Shown: positions 24,540 through 36,077 of the stretch, piece after piece
How positions within the stretch are numbered: position 1 is the first letter of the stretch
How the letters are laid out: every line of letters starts with the position of its first letter
Assembly: GCF_014356525.2 (NCBI RefSeq)
Contig: NC_052510.1
Span: forward strand, 12,678,660-12,742,659
Reading direction: 5' to 3'
DNA: 64,000 bases
Origin: Nilaparvata lugens
Taxonomy: Eukaryota; Arthropoda; Insecta; Hemiptera; Delphacidae
Notes under the pieces: model-generated
What the model saw: the letters and a program-made list of their open reading frames with translations, nothing else
What the model was told of the DNA's origin: nothing
Databases searched by the model: none
Made by a program: the position numbers and the translations under genes

Positions 24540-24729
24540 CATTCCAAAAATGGCTATAGATATCCTCAGACCTATATCACTTGGGGTATCAGCTCTATTG
24601 ATGTCTTAACAGAGAGAGGGCAATGATCTTTTACATTTTTTATCTGCAATGTCATACAAGCATTTCCAAAGTTCATCCAGAGGCGAGTTAATTTTTGCAA
24701 AGCTAAAACACTGCATGATATTGATTAAG
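24540..24729 (-). pseudogene. Third, internally deleted copy of the unit
   Basis: It carries the same 3' part (attccaaaaatggctataga; ttgatgtcttaacagagaga) and the short gcgagttaat...gcaaagctaaaacactgcat stretch. The middle of the unit present at 23,690-23,935 is missing. Confidence 0.6.
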
Positions 24730-25102
24730 TTATGAACAATAAGGTAGGAATGTGCACTTAGCTGTAACACAGTTGTCTCTGAGGGGGGCGTATCTAATTG
24801 TAGACAGACAACATGTACGAGCTTTATGCAATCTCAGTGCATGCAAGCAATAAACACACTGTAATTCCTTTCCGTTGTAGAAGAATCCATAACGTGCAAA
24901 GTTTCTTTTCTGAGCATTCGTATACATAGACGCCAATTTCATACTTTGCATACGTGTATTCTCGCACAAGAAATTATTTGTTTGATACATATTTTTAAAC
25001 AGCAGAGAATTATAATGTTGAGCAGAGAATAATGCACACCTTCCATCGGGTCTATACTTATGTATCTTACATGCATCATAACACCACGAAGTGGTGAAAA
25101 AG
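24730..25102 (-). CDS. Putative exon with BIR-like (IAP-type) half motif
   Basis: Read on the minus strand, an open frame starts right after an acceptor-like site (tttgatttcag, CAG at 25,103-25,105) and an in-frame stop just upstream. It runs to a stop at 24,730. The middle reads KRNFARYGFFYNGKELQCVYC in two adjoining parts: NFARYGFFYNGKE and LQCVYC. This resembles the first half of a BIR zinc-binding fold (LAxAGFxYxG...VxCxxC), with the CX2C pair present. The His/Cys half does not follow at the usual spacing, so the domain is incomplete, diverged, or continued in another exon. BIR proteins act in apoptosis inhibition and cell division. Both insects and insect DNA viruses carry them, so origin is open. 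Confidence 0.35.
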
Positions 25103-25370
25103 CTGAAATCAAATTATAAATCAATCTATTCCAAATTATCTACCAACTTCTTTGTACATTAATGAGCTTGCCTTTCTATGTTACCACGCAGCTTCTCAAT
25201 TCCATATTTTCTGAGTTTAGCGACCGAAGATGTATTTCAAATACTGATATAGAGACGAAAATATAATTATTTCAAATATCAAAACACTTATTGTTATGTA
25301 TTCTGTGGTTTTACTTTATTTTGTTCTATCTTCTTCCACTCTTATCTTACTTATATTTTATATTGATCTA
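25103..25370. other. Possible intron/upstream of the BIR-like exon; no further exon seen
   Basis: AT-rich. It contains the acceptor-like site on the minus strand, but I find no convincing upstream exon. Confidence 0.35.
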
Positions 25371-26011
25371 GTCTTACTTCATTTTCCTATAATTATGCTA
25401 CTTTTCTCTTCTCCCACTCTAGTCTCTTGCTCTCTTCTACTTTTGTCACTTCCACCTCCTTACCTCGTCTTTCGCTCTCATTTCTCCCATCTCCATCATA
25501 CGGCAAACCGCTGCATTGGGTGACACTCCCACCATATCCTGTACCTGACTGTGGTTTCTGTCCCTCAAAACGATGCTTACATTCACATGTATCTGGTCAA
25601 TCCTGCACCCTCCCCTCCGCATTCATAACGACGGAAATTCATTACCACATTTCGTCCATTCCCTTCTCTCGTTTAATCTATGTTCTCTTTTCTATATGCT
25701 CTCATTCTCTCTCTTTGTCTCTCATCTTTTACATTTCCTGTCATTCTGTCACTTTCTCTTTCCTCCTTTCTATTACCTGTCATTCTCTCTCCTCTTTTCT
25801 ATTGCCTCTACCGTTCTTCATCATCACTTCATTACTTTATCAATCCTACTGCCGAAATGATTTTGTCAACTCTCTCTTCTCATCTATTACTCTCTCTTTT
25901 TTCTCTTTCCCCCTTTCTTTCTCTCCCCTTCCTCACTTCATCAATTCTCCTGTCCAAATGATTTTTCCAACTATATCTTCTTTTCTATTCCTTTCTTTCT
26001 CTTCTCTTCTA
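25371..26011 (+). repeat. Pyrimidine-rich block with degenerate tandem units of about 100 bp
   Basis: The phrase tcaattctcctg.ccaaatga, then tttttccaactat, then ttctattcctttctttctct recurs with changes at about 25,835, 25,937, 26,222 and 26,322. Overlapping Ser/Leu/Phe ORFs in three frames are artefacts. Confidence 0.8.
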
Positions 26012-26166
26012 TTCCTATCATATACAGTTCAATAATTATTTTCTTAGTCTATATTATGTAAATTCATCTATAATTATGCTGTATTGTAAGCTATTGTATA
26101 TAAGTGTATAAGCCAGTATATATTGTAATCTACATAAATAAAGTACTCAATCAATGAATCAATCAA
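26012..26166 (+). mobile_element. LINE 3' end (+) inserted in the pyrimidine block
   Basis: tatacagttcaataattatt to aataaagtactcaatcaatg and a (ATCA)n tail. It interrupts the tandem pyrimidine repeat, which resumes at 26,167. The copy at 17,803-17,930 is its inverted relative. Confidence 0.8.
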
Positions 26167-26440
26167 TTCCTTTCTTTCTCTTATCTTTTACCCCCTTTCT
26201 TCCTGTTTTCTTCCCCACTTTATCAATTCTCCTACCCAAATGATTTCTCCAACTATCTCTTCTTTTCTATTCCTTTCTTTCTCTTATCTTCCACCCCTTT
26301 TCTTCCTTTTTCTTACTCCACTTTATCAATTCTCCTGTCCATATGATCTCATTTTGTTTTATTATCCATTATCTCCTTTTTTCTCTCTCTCTTCGCTCTT
26401 ACTCTCCCTATATCCATCCTCTCCTCTGTTCATTTTTTCA
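26167..26440 (+). repeat. Pyrimidine-rich block (continuation)
   Basis: Same units as 25,371-26,011. Confidence 0.75.
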
Positions 26441-26700
26441 CTACAGTGATGAAGTATCACTACTGTTATTCAGCTTTGTTATTTATATATATTTTTCAAG
26501 TTAATTTATTTTCTTCTCTTTTGTTATTATTTGTAAAAAGTAGGTATTGTTTGTTTTTCATTTTGTTTGGAATTCTTTTTCCTTTATCATAGTATTTGTA
26601 TTCTTTGTTGTTGTATTGTTATCTTGTGTAATAGAGAGTTGAGTGTAAGAGAGGGCCGATCGCGCCCAACTTCGCTCTCTAGGAAAAATAAAGGCAGTCA
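26441..26700 (+). mobile_element. LINE 3' end (+) with stem-loop and TTCGC box
   Basis: gttgagtgtaagagag precedes a GC stem (GGGC...GCCC, 26,653-26,667), then aacttcgctctc, then aaaaataaaggc and an (ATTCT)n-like tail. It has the same architecture as 8262-8345 (-), 39,106-39,190 (+) and 60,900-60,985 (+), but different stem sequence. The 5' boundary is uncertain. Confidence 0.6.
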
Positions 26701-27115
26701 TTCTATTCTATCTTATATCCCTGATATCCCTGTCATTATTTCTCCTTGCCAAATGATATTTTATCTACAACTGCATCTATATTTTTCATCTTCTTCTCTC
26801 TTTATTTCATATTATGTTCTCTCAACCGTTCTTATTTCTCCTTCTCTCTTTATCCGCTCTTACTCTCCTGGTCTCTGCCCCATCATCCTCTTGCTCAAAT
26901 GTTCAGCGACTCGTGGGGTTGTGGGTAGTCTATCAGTTGACTTGATTCTACGGATCCACCACATAAATCCGTATCCATGTCCTGGTTTTCGATTAAATGA
27001 TAGAGTACTGAAAGGGAGGAAGATTGAAGCGAGAGGATGGGAGTGGAATGAGAGAGAGTCATCAAAGTTGGGTGTGTGGAAGACAGAAATGAGAGTAAAA
27101 TCATTATAATTATCA
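26701..27115. other. Pyrimidine-rich remainder then mixed sequence; no gene
   Basis: The ORF 26567-27109 crosses the LINE end and the repeat and has no domain. Confidence 0.45.
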
Positions 27116-28879
27116 TTTATTCATCAATAGAGCCACAAATCATAACAAAATATACAATGCCACATATGCAATAATTAAATATGGTCGGAAAAGACAACAG
27201 GATGAGCCCTGGATTGGTGGAATGGAAATCGATAAGAGGAAGTAGAATGAGAGGAATAAATTCAGTGAGCTATATTTGATATAAAAGAGTAAGTGTGAGA
27301 GAAAAAGAGAGAGTATGATCATTGGTGGAGGATATAACGTAGGTGTAAGCTATCCATATTTTGTACGGTATGTATTAATTTCTCTTGCTACATGGAACAA
27401 TAATTGGGCACGGAGAATTGGGATATTTTTAACAATACAGCAGTACTTTTAATCTAGCTAATCCTCTGAACCCGAGAATATACCATATCGGCAATTTAGA
27501 TTGAAAATTTCTATCTGAATTTTTTGTCTTGTTCGAAAATATCGAGAGTAATGAAGTAGAAGAACAAGTACACAATTACCAATACTGGTGCTTGTTTTAC
27601 AAGTGCAACTCAGAAATATAATTCTCTCAAGGTTGCAATGTTCATGATAAGAGAATTTTTTTAAATTCTATTCTTCTCTGGGTGTAGTTGAAGTAATGAT
27701 AAGCTTATTGACCTTTAATCTATATAAGATTGAACTCAGGTTGACTGTTAGGATAATTCTTCTCAAGCAGTGTCCCTTCCAAGTACTAAAAGCACTTCGC
27801 TTATCAAATCCTTGCTATAGATTAGATTCGTAAATAACCAATCCTTCATAATATTGTAATAGATTACAAAGAAATAGAATTTACTGATAAATTGGAAAGT
27901 TATGAAAGTTCTTGTAAATGCAAATTGAAGTAACAAATTAGTGATCAGAACACCTTATAGACCGTCTGCCATGAAAAAGTTGAATGTATCATGAATTCCC
28001 TAAATAATAATATGAAATCCGATACTATTATACAAATTAGAATTTCCTGAATACCACAGTTACTATTATTCAACTCGTATTTTTTCCAGGAGAAATTTAT
28101 ATTATTCACTGGTTGTAAAATGCAGTACATTGTCGTCGATAGTAGAATGAGATTACCAGAATTCCCAAAAATATGCGGAGCAAACAAGGTTCCATGGGAA
28201 TTTACGTTTGCAAGCTGCGTGCGTAATTCTCTTTTATTTCTAGTTTTATCGAGCTTTAACAAGGATTCAGGACCCTGTGGAACGCTGGAAAATAAATAGG
28301 GGGTCAGAGCTGGTGTACTTTGCCAAATATACAGGCAGACCTTTGCCAAAAAATGTAAACAGCTTTGTTTTCTAGGCAATTCCGCTATATTTGCAATAGG
28401 AAATAAATATGAAAAACGGCCGAATTGTTAGTATTTCCAGGGAAAATTCGTTTTTGTCGCAAGAGCTAATATATAGCTGGTTATTTATCAGAAGCTTTCC
28501 TGGAGAACGTGTATAATTTGTCGACTTGATTGTAGTGTATGGTTTTATTACTTAGATAAAGGCATTTCCAATTCAATTCAAATTCTATTATTGTTCAAAA
28601 CCTTCATCAACAAACTTCCTATAATCACCACAGCATTCAGTTTAATTTGTTCATGATTGATTTTAAATAGAATTTCAAAGTACTCTTCTGATAAAATCTA
28701 ATTTATCTTATCTTCGTATAAAGTTGAGAAAAGTTCTTTGTATAAATTCATACATAAGATTATACAGTATCAATAAATTCAAGAATAACAGTACAAGAGA
28801 ACGTGAAGCAATTTAGAAATCGAACGTATCCAAGCTATTTCTCAGTTCCATACAAAATTTCTAATTCTACTCGGCTTTT
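27116..28879. other. Mostly unique AT-rich DNA; no confirmed gene
   Basis: ORF 27945-28379 (-, 144 codons) has fairly balanced composition in its N-terminal half but no domain I recognise, and it becomes hydrophobic and AT-driven later. It could be an exon plus read-through or chance. I leave it uncalled. Confidence 0.4.
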
Positions 28880-28884
28880 GAAGC

Positions 28885-29030
28885 CCCAAGCTCTGATTGG
28901 TTAGTTGAAGGTTTCAGACTGACTGACAAAATGACGTTTTGCAATCAGCTGTATTATGATTGGTCGACACTGCTATGAAATGATTGGCTGTGAGGAGGAG
29001 CTAGCTCGTCGCGCTCTGATTGGTTGATAG
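28885..29030. promoter_or_regulatory. Cluster of ATTGG (inverted CCAAT) motifs
   Basis: gattggttag, gattggtcga, gattggctgt and gattggttga occur within about 140 bp, the same words that fill the 30.95-32.5 kb repeat. CCAAT boxes bind NF-Y in animals. Regulatory use here is inference, and no transcript start is visible. Confidence 0.35.
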
Positions 29031-30345
29031 GAACTACCAAGTTGGAATGAGAGCAGTAGCTTTGTAGCTCTCGGAATCCCTGAAATATTACAGTATCTAT
29101 TTTAGTCGAACGTATTAAAGGAGTTCAAGCATATAATGCTATATTTTCTCTATGGTTGTAGGTAATGAATTTGCTCAATGTGAATGATTCATTTGGTTGA
29201 TGCATTTTCTTCATTGACTAAGGGGAGCCAAAAAATTTTTGATGACTCGAGTATTTTTGAAATTTGTATAATATGTGGTCTTGTGCACTTCATGCAATGA
29301 TTGAAGTGTTGATTCGGTTTACTAATTTATGTTTTCTTATCTGTTACAGGTATGTGATTCTCAATCTAATTTTTGACAGCCTTGATCGAGTGAGTACTCT
29401 ATCCCATCTCCAAGTATTAGTTTTTAATTCGTCTTCTATGTTGAGATTCTATTTTCTTTTATATTCTTGAGATTTTTATTTCTTCTATGTTGAGATACTC
29501 CCAATACCTTCTATTAATGATAGTGCTTATAAAAAAACTTTTCTGGTAACAGTCACTATTTCAACTTTTGATTGAATCTTCATCTTTCAATTTATCACAT
29601 CCGCTTCTAGATAGGATTAACTATTATCCGATGAGATACTACTTCCCTCCTTCAAGCAATCTTCAAGCAATGTATACACAGATTTAAAAATGAATTTCAG
29701 AATCACAGAACTTCATAATATTGTAGTGACGTTAGGGAATATAAATTTTCTCTTACTAACCAGACATCTTGATGTGTAGATAAGCTTCATTAATTATCAT
29801 GAACTGAGGTGATAGAGTTGGTTTTCATCGAAAACCAGTCATTATGGAGCAGGTATCATTCATCAACTCATTTTAAGGAAACTAGGTGCAGTATCATTGT
29901 AATAATTGTTTCTTATACTAAACCTTCATTACAGTTTTTGATAATAACTATCCATGTCCACTCTCTTGTCCAGGGCTTCTCATATGTGTATAAACATTAT
30001 AAATCAAAGTACCCTTTAAAGCTACCTAGCATTATACCATATCATAAGATGCATATTCTTTATTCGTATTTTATGGTCTACTATTAATTAATTATTACTA
30101 TACAAACTTATTAATTATTTTGATTTGCTCTGCATCTAATAAAATATCCACTTGATAGCCTGAACAATTTAAAAACCGGAGTGATAGTCCGATGGGTAGC
30201 AGTGTTCCACTCAACATGGGAACTGCTCTTCTTATCGGCACATATATCTTGGCTGGGTCAATACGGAAGTGGTACAAGTCGTTTGCTCAAGATAGTGAAC
30301 GGTTATGGCTTGGAAAGACGAGCATGGATGGCTCGCCTACTCCCC
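29031..30345. other. No gene; recursive-splice-like site at 29,349/29,350
   Basis: tgttttcttatctgttacag is followed at once by gtatgt, so a 3' and a 5' splice site abut. The remaining ORFs have no domain. Confidence 0.35.
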
Positions 30346-30630
30346 CTGAAAACGCTTCAACAACCCTTCCTTCTCTGTCTACCCTACAGAGCCCCCCCTG
30401 TATCTTTCCTTCTCTATCAACCCTTCAGAACTTGCCCAATTTCCATCCTTCTCCATCACACTACAGAATTTCCTCTACTCCTTCCTTCTCCATTTATCGT
30501 ACAGCATCTCCTCAGACTTGTTCCTTCTCTATCTACTATCCTACAGAACTTCCCCGCTCTCCTTCCTTCTCTATCTAACCCTCAGAATTCCTGAGTCGCT
30601 GCCCTTCAGTTCAGACCCTACAGAATTTCG
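30346..30630 (+). repeat. Degenerate tandem repeat of about 45-50 bp
   Basis: Units centre on ccttccttctctatct and ctacagaayttcc, about five copies (30,366 to 30,615). The two overlapping ORFs (30181-30594, 30192-30578) derive from the repeat. Confidence 0.75.
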
Positions 30631-30950
30631 AAGGCAGTAAATAGTTGAACCGGCTCTGCAATGGACCATACTGAACAGGCTTTCAACAGTGTCTCGCCTC
30701 TTTACAGCAACGTGTTGACTTATTTTTATGGTTATTCCTGTGGAACAGTATAGCTCATGTTTGAATACATCGAGTAAATGTTTTTATATATTTTTGGGTT
30801 TTGGAATTCTGTAAACAAGGCTGTTCTAGATGTAAATTATGGATGTATTTTCAATATATTTTCAAGTGAACATAAAAAATTGAGAATTATACGGTTTGAA
30901 AATGGAAGCTCCAATTGATTGAACTCGTAAACAAAAAATATTCTACCTTC
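30631..30950. other. No gene seen
   Basis: AT-rich. Confidence 0.4.
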
Positions 30951-32337
30951 TCATTGGCTAAATTGCGATTGGTTCCTGTTTCACAGTCTGTTTAAGAAAT
31001 CACGAATTTTTATTGGCTTATCATGGTTAAATACTCCATTTCCTGACTTTTGAACAACAACGCCCATTCTCTTTATTTGGCTCGTGATTGGTTGAATTAT
31101 CTCTTTGACGAATCCTATTGACTGACTGTCAGTCAACAAATCTCTGCACTCTCATTGGCTATCTTATCAGTGTAATACCATTACATACCATTGGTCGACT
31201 CTCAAGAAACAAAATGGTTGTTTTCCAAGAGACCAGATTGTGATTGGTTGAATTTCCTGCTTCATAACTGTCATTTCTAACTTTTGAAGTAATATCTTTG
31301 CTCTCTGCTCTCATTCGACTAGTTTGTGATTGGTTCAATTTTGTCCCCTATAACTCCCATTCGCCTAATTCCAAACTTATAAATATCTAGGATTAGGTTC
31401 AATGCTCAATTCTCATGGTTTAATCCTCTAGTTAAGAGTTACGAGCCTCAAATTGATAACTTAGAGTTATTTCCAGTTGAAAGATCACATTACTACATAT
31501 AAAACATTCAATCCACATTTTAATCAAATTCCAAAATATTTTTCCAATTTTAGCAAAAATTTTACATTGACCATCTAGATTTATTTTATTTGAGCTGTTC
31601 TCCTATGTTTTATTTCGTTCACTGATCTCTTATCTACAACCACATGTCAATGTAAATTCAAGTTGTTATCCAGTTCTAGTTGAGAAGTTTCATTGCAGGA
31701 AACCGATTATAATCCAGAATTTATCAGCTAGTAGCAATGTTATCCGTGTTTTGGTAGGGTGGAAGGTGTGGGTGGGGTTGCCATTCAATATGAATACCGA
31801 CTCTGTTCTTACCGGCAAGTTGGAGACAACTTTTCGCGACCCCATTCCGCGGCAAGTTGCAGCACAAACTTTTCAACTCTACTTCTACAACTTCATAAAA
31901 AGCAACTTGTGTAGGAAATCTTGCAAGTTGACTTTTGAGAAACTGGAGCACTCTTCTTTCAACCGGAATAATTTATTACCTCGCCGTCTTACAATACCGT
32001 GACATCAATGGCGGGATGCTAGGATAGGTAGGCAAATGTTTTGAAAAGATAGTGAGCAAATTCTTGGAAATTTCTCAGGTGTTTTATGTTTAGAAAAAAT
32101 TAAATTCGTTCAAACTCTGAAATGTTGATTGTATCGATTAAAAATTTCCTGGTGAAAATTAGGTATGGAATATAGGTTTATAAAGGTTAGGTAAATAGGT
32201 GAGGAAATGTTTTGAAAAGATAGTGAACAAATTCTTGGAAATTTCTCAGGTGGGTCATGTTTTGAAAAAAATAAATGGAAAGTAGTGGTGCAAATTATGA
32301 GCCTCATCCTTGAGTCATGACCATCGACTATTTTCCC
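30951..32337. repeat. 1.4-kb tandem duplication, unit 1
   Basis: Begins ctcattggctaaattgcgat and ends gaccatcgactattttccct. It contains about eight ATTGG motifs in its first 400 bp. It also holds a short ORF (31751-32002) with an FxxNMNTDSVLTGKLETTF stretch, and an internal duplication of aaatgttttgaaaagatagt (32,036 and 32,204). The ORF is frame-broken in unit 2, so I do not treat it as a gene. Confidence 0.9.
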
Positions 32338-33747
32338 TCATTGGCTAAATTGCGATTGGTTCCTGTTTCACAGGCTGTTTAAGAAATCTCGGATCTTTAT
32401 TGGCTTATCATGGTTAAATACTCGGTTTCTGGACTCTCGACTTTTGAACAACAAAGCCCATTCTCTTTTTTTGGCTCGTGATTGGTTGAATTCTCTCTTT
32501 GACGAATCCTATTGACTGACTGTCAGTCAACAAATCTCTGCACTCTCATTGGCTATCTTGTGAGTGTAATACCATTACATACCATTGGTCGACTCTCAAA
32601 AAAACAAAATGGTGGTTTTCTTAGAGACCAGATTGTGATTGGTTGAATTTCCTGTTTCATAATTGTCATTTCTAACTTTTGAAGTAATATCTTTGCTCTC
32701 TGCTCTCATTCGACTAGCTTGTGCTTGGTTCAATTTTGTCCACTATACTCCCATTCGCCTAATTCAAAACTTATAAATATCTAGGATTAGGTTCAATGCT
32801 CAATTCTCATGGTTCAATACACTAATTAAGAGTTACGAGCCTCAAATTGATAACTTGAGGTGATTTCCAGTTGAAAGATCACATAACTACATATATAACA
32901 TTTATTTTACATTTGAATTAAATTCCAAAATATTTTTCCAATTTCAGAAAAAAATCTACATTGCTCATCTAGATTTATTTGATGCTCATCTAGATCTATT
33001 TTATATGAGTTGTTTTCCTATGCTATAAAGCTCACTGATCTCTTATCTACAACCACATATCAATGTAAATTCAAGTTGTTATCCAGTTCTAGTTGAGAAG
33101 TTTCATTGCAGGAAACCGACTATAATCTTGAATTTATCAGCTAGTAGCAATGTTATCCGTGTTTTGGTAGGGTGGAAGGTGGGGGTGGGGGTGCCATTCA
33201 ATATGAATACCGACTCTGTTCTTACCGGCAAGTTGGAGACAACTTTTCGCGACCCCATTCCCGCGACAAGTTGCAGCACAAACTTTTCAACTCTACTTCT
33301 ACAACTTCATAAAAAGCAACTTGAGTAGGAAATCTTGCAAGTTGACTTTTGAGAAACTGGAGCACTCTTCTTTCAACCGGAATAATTTATTACCTCGCCG
33401 TCTTACAATACCGTGACATCAATGGCGGGATGCTAGGATAGGTAGGCAAATGTTTTGAAAAGATAGTGAGCAAATTCTTGGAAATTTCTCAGGTGTGTTA
33501 TGTTTTGAAAAATTTAATTCGTTCAACTCTGAAATGTTAATTGTATTGATTAAACATTTCCTGGTGCAAATTAGGTAAGGAATATAGGTTTATATAGTTA
33601 GGTAAATAGGTAAGGAAATGTTTTGAAAAGATAGTGAACAAATTCTTGGAAATTTCTCAGGTGGGTCATGTTTTGAAAAAAATAAATGGAAAGTAGTGGT
33701 GCAAATTATGAGCCTCATCCTTGAGTCATGACCATCGACTATTTTCC
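32338..33747. repeat. 1.4-kb tandem duplication, unit 2
   Basis: Same order as unit 1 throughout, with point changes and small indels. One indel in the ccattcc(c)gcg region breaks the short ORF, and gctcatctagat is locally duplicated near 32,960-33,000. It follows unit 1 head to tail without a spacer. Confidence 0.9.
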
Positions 33748-33876
33748 CTGAAGGGCTAAAAATATCAATTCAGCTCTTGAAGATGCCATACTTTGGCTCA
33801 TAATCATGAGTTACAAACAAAGTAGCCTACATTGTATTTAATATTCATTTATTATGTTCTACTGCTTGTTACCTTA
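33748..33876. other. No feature
   Basis: Short unique interval. Confidence 0.4.
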
Positions 33877-34041
33877 AGGTGCGTACAGATATAAACGCCG
33901 CGAACATGAGCAATTCACTTTTAATGAGCTGACTATATCTGTATTTTTACAGAAACGGTAAGATACAGATATAAAAAGCTTGGCATCAGCTGATTAAAAT
34001 TGAATTGCTCATGTTCGCGGTGCGTATATCTGTACGCACCT
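33877..34041. mobile_element. Harbinger-like MITE, copy 2 (165 bp)
   Basis: Same TIRs as 10,138-10,302 (AGGTGCGTACAGATATAAAC... / ...ATATCTGTACGCACCT) and the same length, but inserted in opposite orientation as shown by the interior (ctgtatttttacagaaacgg versus its complement). TTA duplications lie at 33,874-33,876 and 34,042-34,044. Confidence 0.9.
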
Positions 34042-35090
34042 TTATACACACATGAAAAATCATGGAATTTATAAAATTTCATATCATTCATCAACTCATA
34101 CAACATAATTATTGGTATTCGTGAAGATTTTAGGCTACTAATGTGAAACAGCTTCTATTTCGTTCAATCATGGACAAACTGTGTTTTTCGAATATTTAAC
34201 TGTATCTTTCTTCTAAGGTTCAATACACATCGCTTTGTTACCAAGAATGAAAATCTGAGAACAAGATCAATTTTTAAAGATCTGATCCAAATAATAATTA
34301 TAACCAGTCACCGTATGATATAATGCAAACAACAATGAATAGGACCATTCTACCGTAAACTTCCATACTAAACAATTCAAAAATGAATCTCATATAACCA
34401 AATTACAATGAAATGAAAACACACATACATTGTCAAACTCTACTGTTATATTTGGTACAGGACCATGGTTTCGTGACCACACACGTCACATTTTCAAGCT
34501 GAATAAACAAAATTACAGTTTATCGAAAGCAAATAATTATACATTCAATCCATAAATGTTTATTATGTCCATGCTGAAACAACAATTCAAATATCTTTTT
34601 TCTTCAGACTTTAGAGTATTATCAGTAACCTCATCTGAATCTCCTCTCCAGTCTGCAATCTTATCCTACTCTTCGATTTATACTTCAAAACTTCATTCTA
34701 TTGTACTCCAATCTTAAATTTTTAAAGTTTTCTGAATTTTAAACTTTATAAAATAGAAGCTCAGGAAGTGAAAGTGCAAATTTTAAGTGAGAAAACATGA
34801 AGAACCCAATATATAACCTATAAACTTGAGTGTTGATAGGAAATGACATTGGTAATACGGCAAGGCAGAACATCCAAAAGGATCTCTCTGGCAATAAAAG
34901 CCATATGAATAAATAAATACTCCAATCAATTTTATCACATTATTTACTCCATCTAAATTCCATTCTGAGTAGGCCTGCTGCATTGTCATTTTATAGTTTA
35001 TTGTTCATCAATCGATTTCCATTGAAAATTCAAATATGCTTGAAACTTGCCTATATAAAACTAACCTACATTTCTGAGCATTATGCAATT
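34042..35090. other. No gene seen
   Basis: AT-rich, no domain-bearing ORF. Confidence 0.4.
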
Positions 35091-35470
35091 AGGATGGTAA
35101 GTAAAGTCGGGGGCGCACTGTGTGTTGACAGAGTGGCGAAGAGGCTAATAAAGCCAAACAGATTTTCAAGGATCTGCAGTACCCTGTGCTACTCTGCCTC
35201 AAATGTATGGTAATTTATTCGCGCCGCCATAACAAAACATAGCTGGCGAAGAAAGGGTGGCAGCCATTTTTGGCGCGAAACTTGCAGTTTGCGTTGGAGG
35301 TGATTTTGACATGATAATAGACCACCGAAATCCTCCTGAAGACCCAAGTTCAACAAGGACATTAGCATAATGTGACGAGCCAGTCATGACACTCAATGAG
35401 CCACAAGACGGCACATGCTCCTCAAATGGATGTCACATGTTTAGTTTAGTGTCCAAGAAAGTGGGAATGG
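35091..35470. other. GC-richer island with a donor-like site; possible exon, unproven
   Basis: Sequence here is less AT-rich than its neighbours. It includes atggtaagtaaag (a strong 5' splice-site match at 35,098) and two ~70-codon ORFs (34983-35213 +, 35199-35414 -) without recognisable domains. It could be a host exon or an old repeat. Confidence 0.25.
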
Positions 35471-35945
35471 AAGTAGTTCATCAATTTAGAGTATAATCAC
35501 TTCATCATTACAGCGATTTGTTGAATTTCAGTACAGTATTCAGAACACAATGACAGTAATCGCTCTCATTTGATAGTATTGTTTTCACAAGGAATATAAC
35601 CTAAAAAATTAAAATATTCATTTATCATTCATTTTCAATTTCTTTATTTCACACATACAAATTTGATGCATATTAACAAAAAGTACATTCATAGTACATC
35701 TACAAAAACACATCCAGTCAACGAGGAGTTTGAGTTTCAATTATTTGAATGTTTAATTCTGTATTTTTTCATTTTCGAGAAGAGATGTGGAAAGTTCGAC
35801 AAAAACTTATTCCGAAAATCTAGGGTTGAACTAAATTAGACCAATTAGAAACGGTCACATTCACATTGGCTCATTTGAGTTCGACAAATTGTTTGATTAT
35901 TAGGTTGTTGAATGAACAAGATATTGTACATTCCTTGTGTTCTTT
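35471..35945. other. No gene seen
   Basis: AT-rich. Confidence 0.4.
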
Positions 35946-35947
35946 AT

Positions 35948-36077
35948 CTAAACCAAACTATAATAGTTTCAATATTCAAGGCATCATCCTCAGAGGTTGG
36001 AGGTTGTATATGTCGCCTTGAGCATTCACCACTGAAGATTATGCTATGAGCATTGAAACTATCATAGTTTGGACCAA
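35948..36077. ncRNA. Inverted pair of hammerhead-ribozyme-like motifs
   Basis: On + at 36,029-36,072: stem I 5' strand CCA, core CTGAAGA (36,032-36,038, fits CUGANGA), a small stem ATGC/GCAT (36,041-36,053), then GAAA (36,055-36,058), a short stem III CTA/TAG, T-T, and TGG closing stem I. On the minus strand the inverted half (35,950-35,999) repeats it as CTGAGGA...GAAAC with weaker stems. Unpaired bases at both ends of stem II weaken the call. Hammerheads of this short-stem-III kind are known in Penelope-like elements. Confidence 0.4.

Noticed and set aside
27945..28379. 144-codon minus ORF as a host gene
   Set aside because: No domain, no splice context, and composition becomes AT-driven in its second half.
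31751..32002. 83-codon ORF with NMNTDSVLTGKLETTF
   Set aside because: Broken in the tandem copy at 33.1 kb and without a known domain; more likely repeat sequence.
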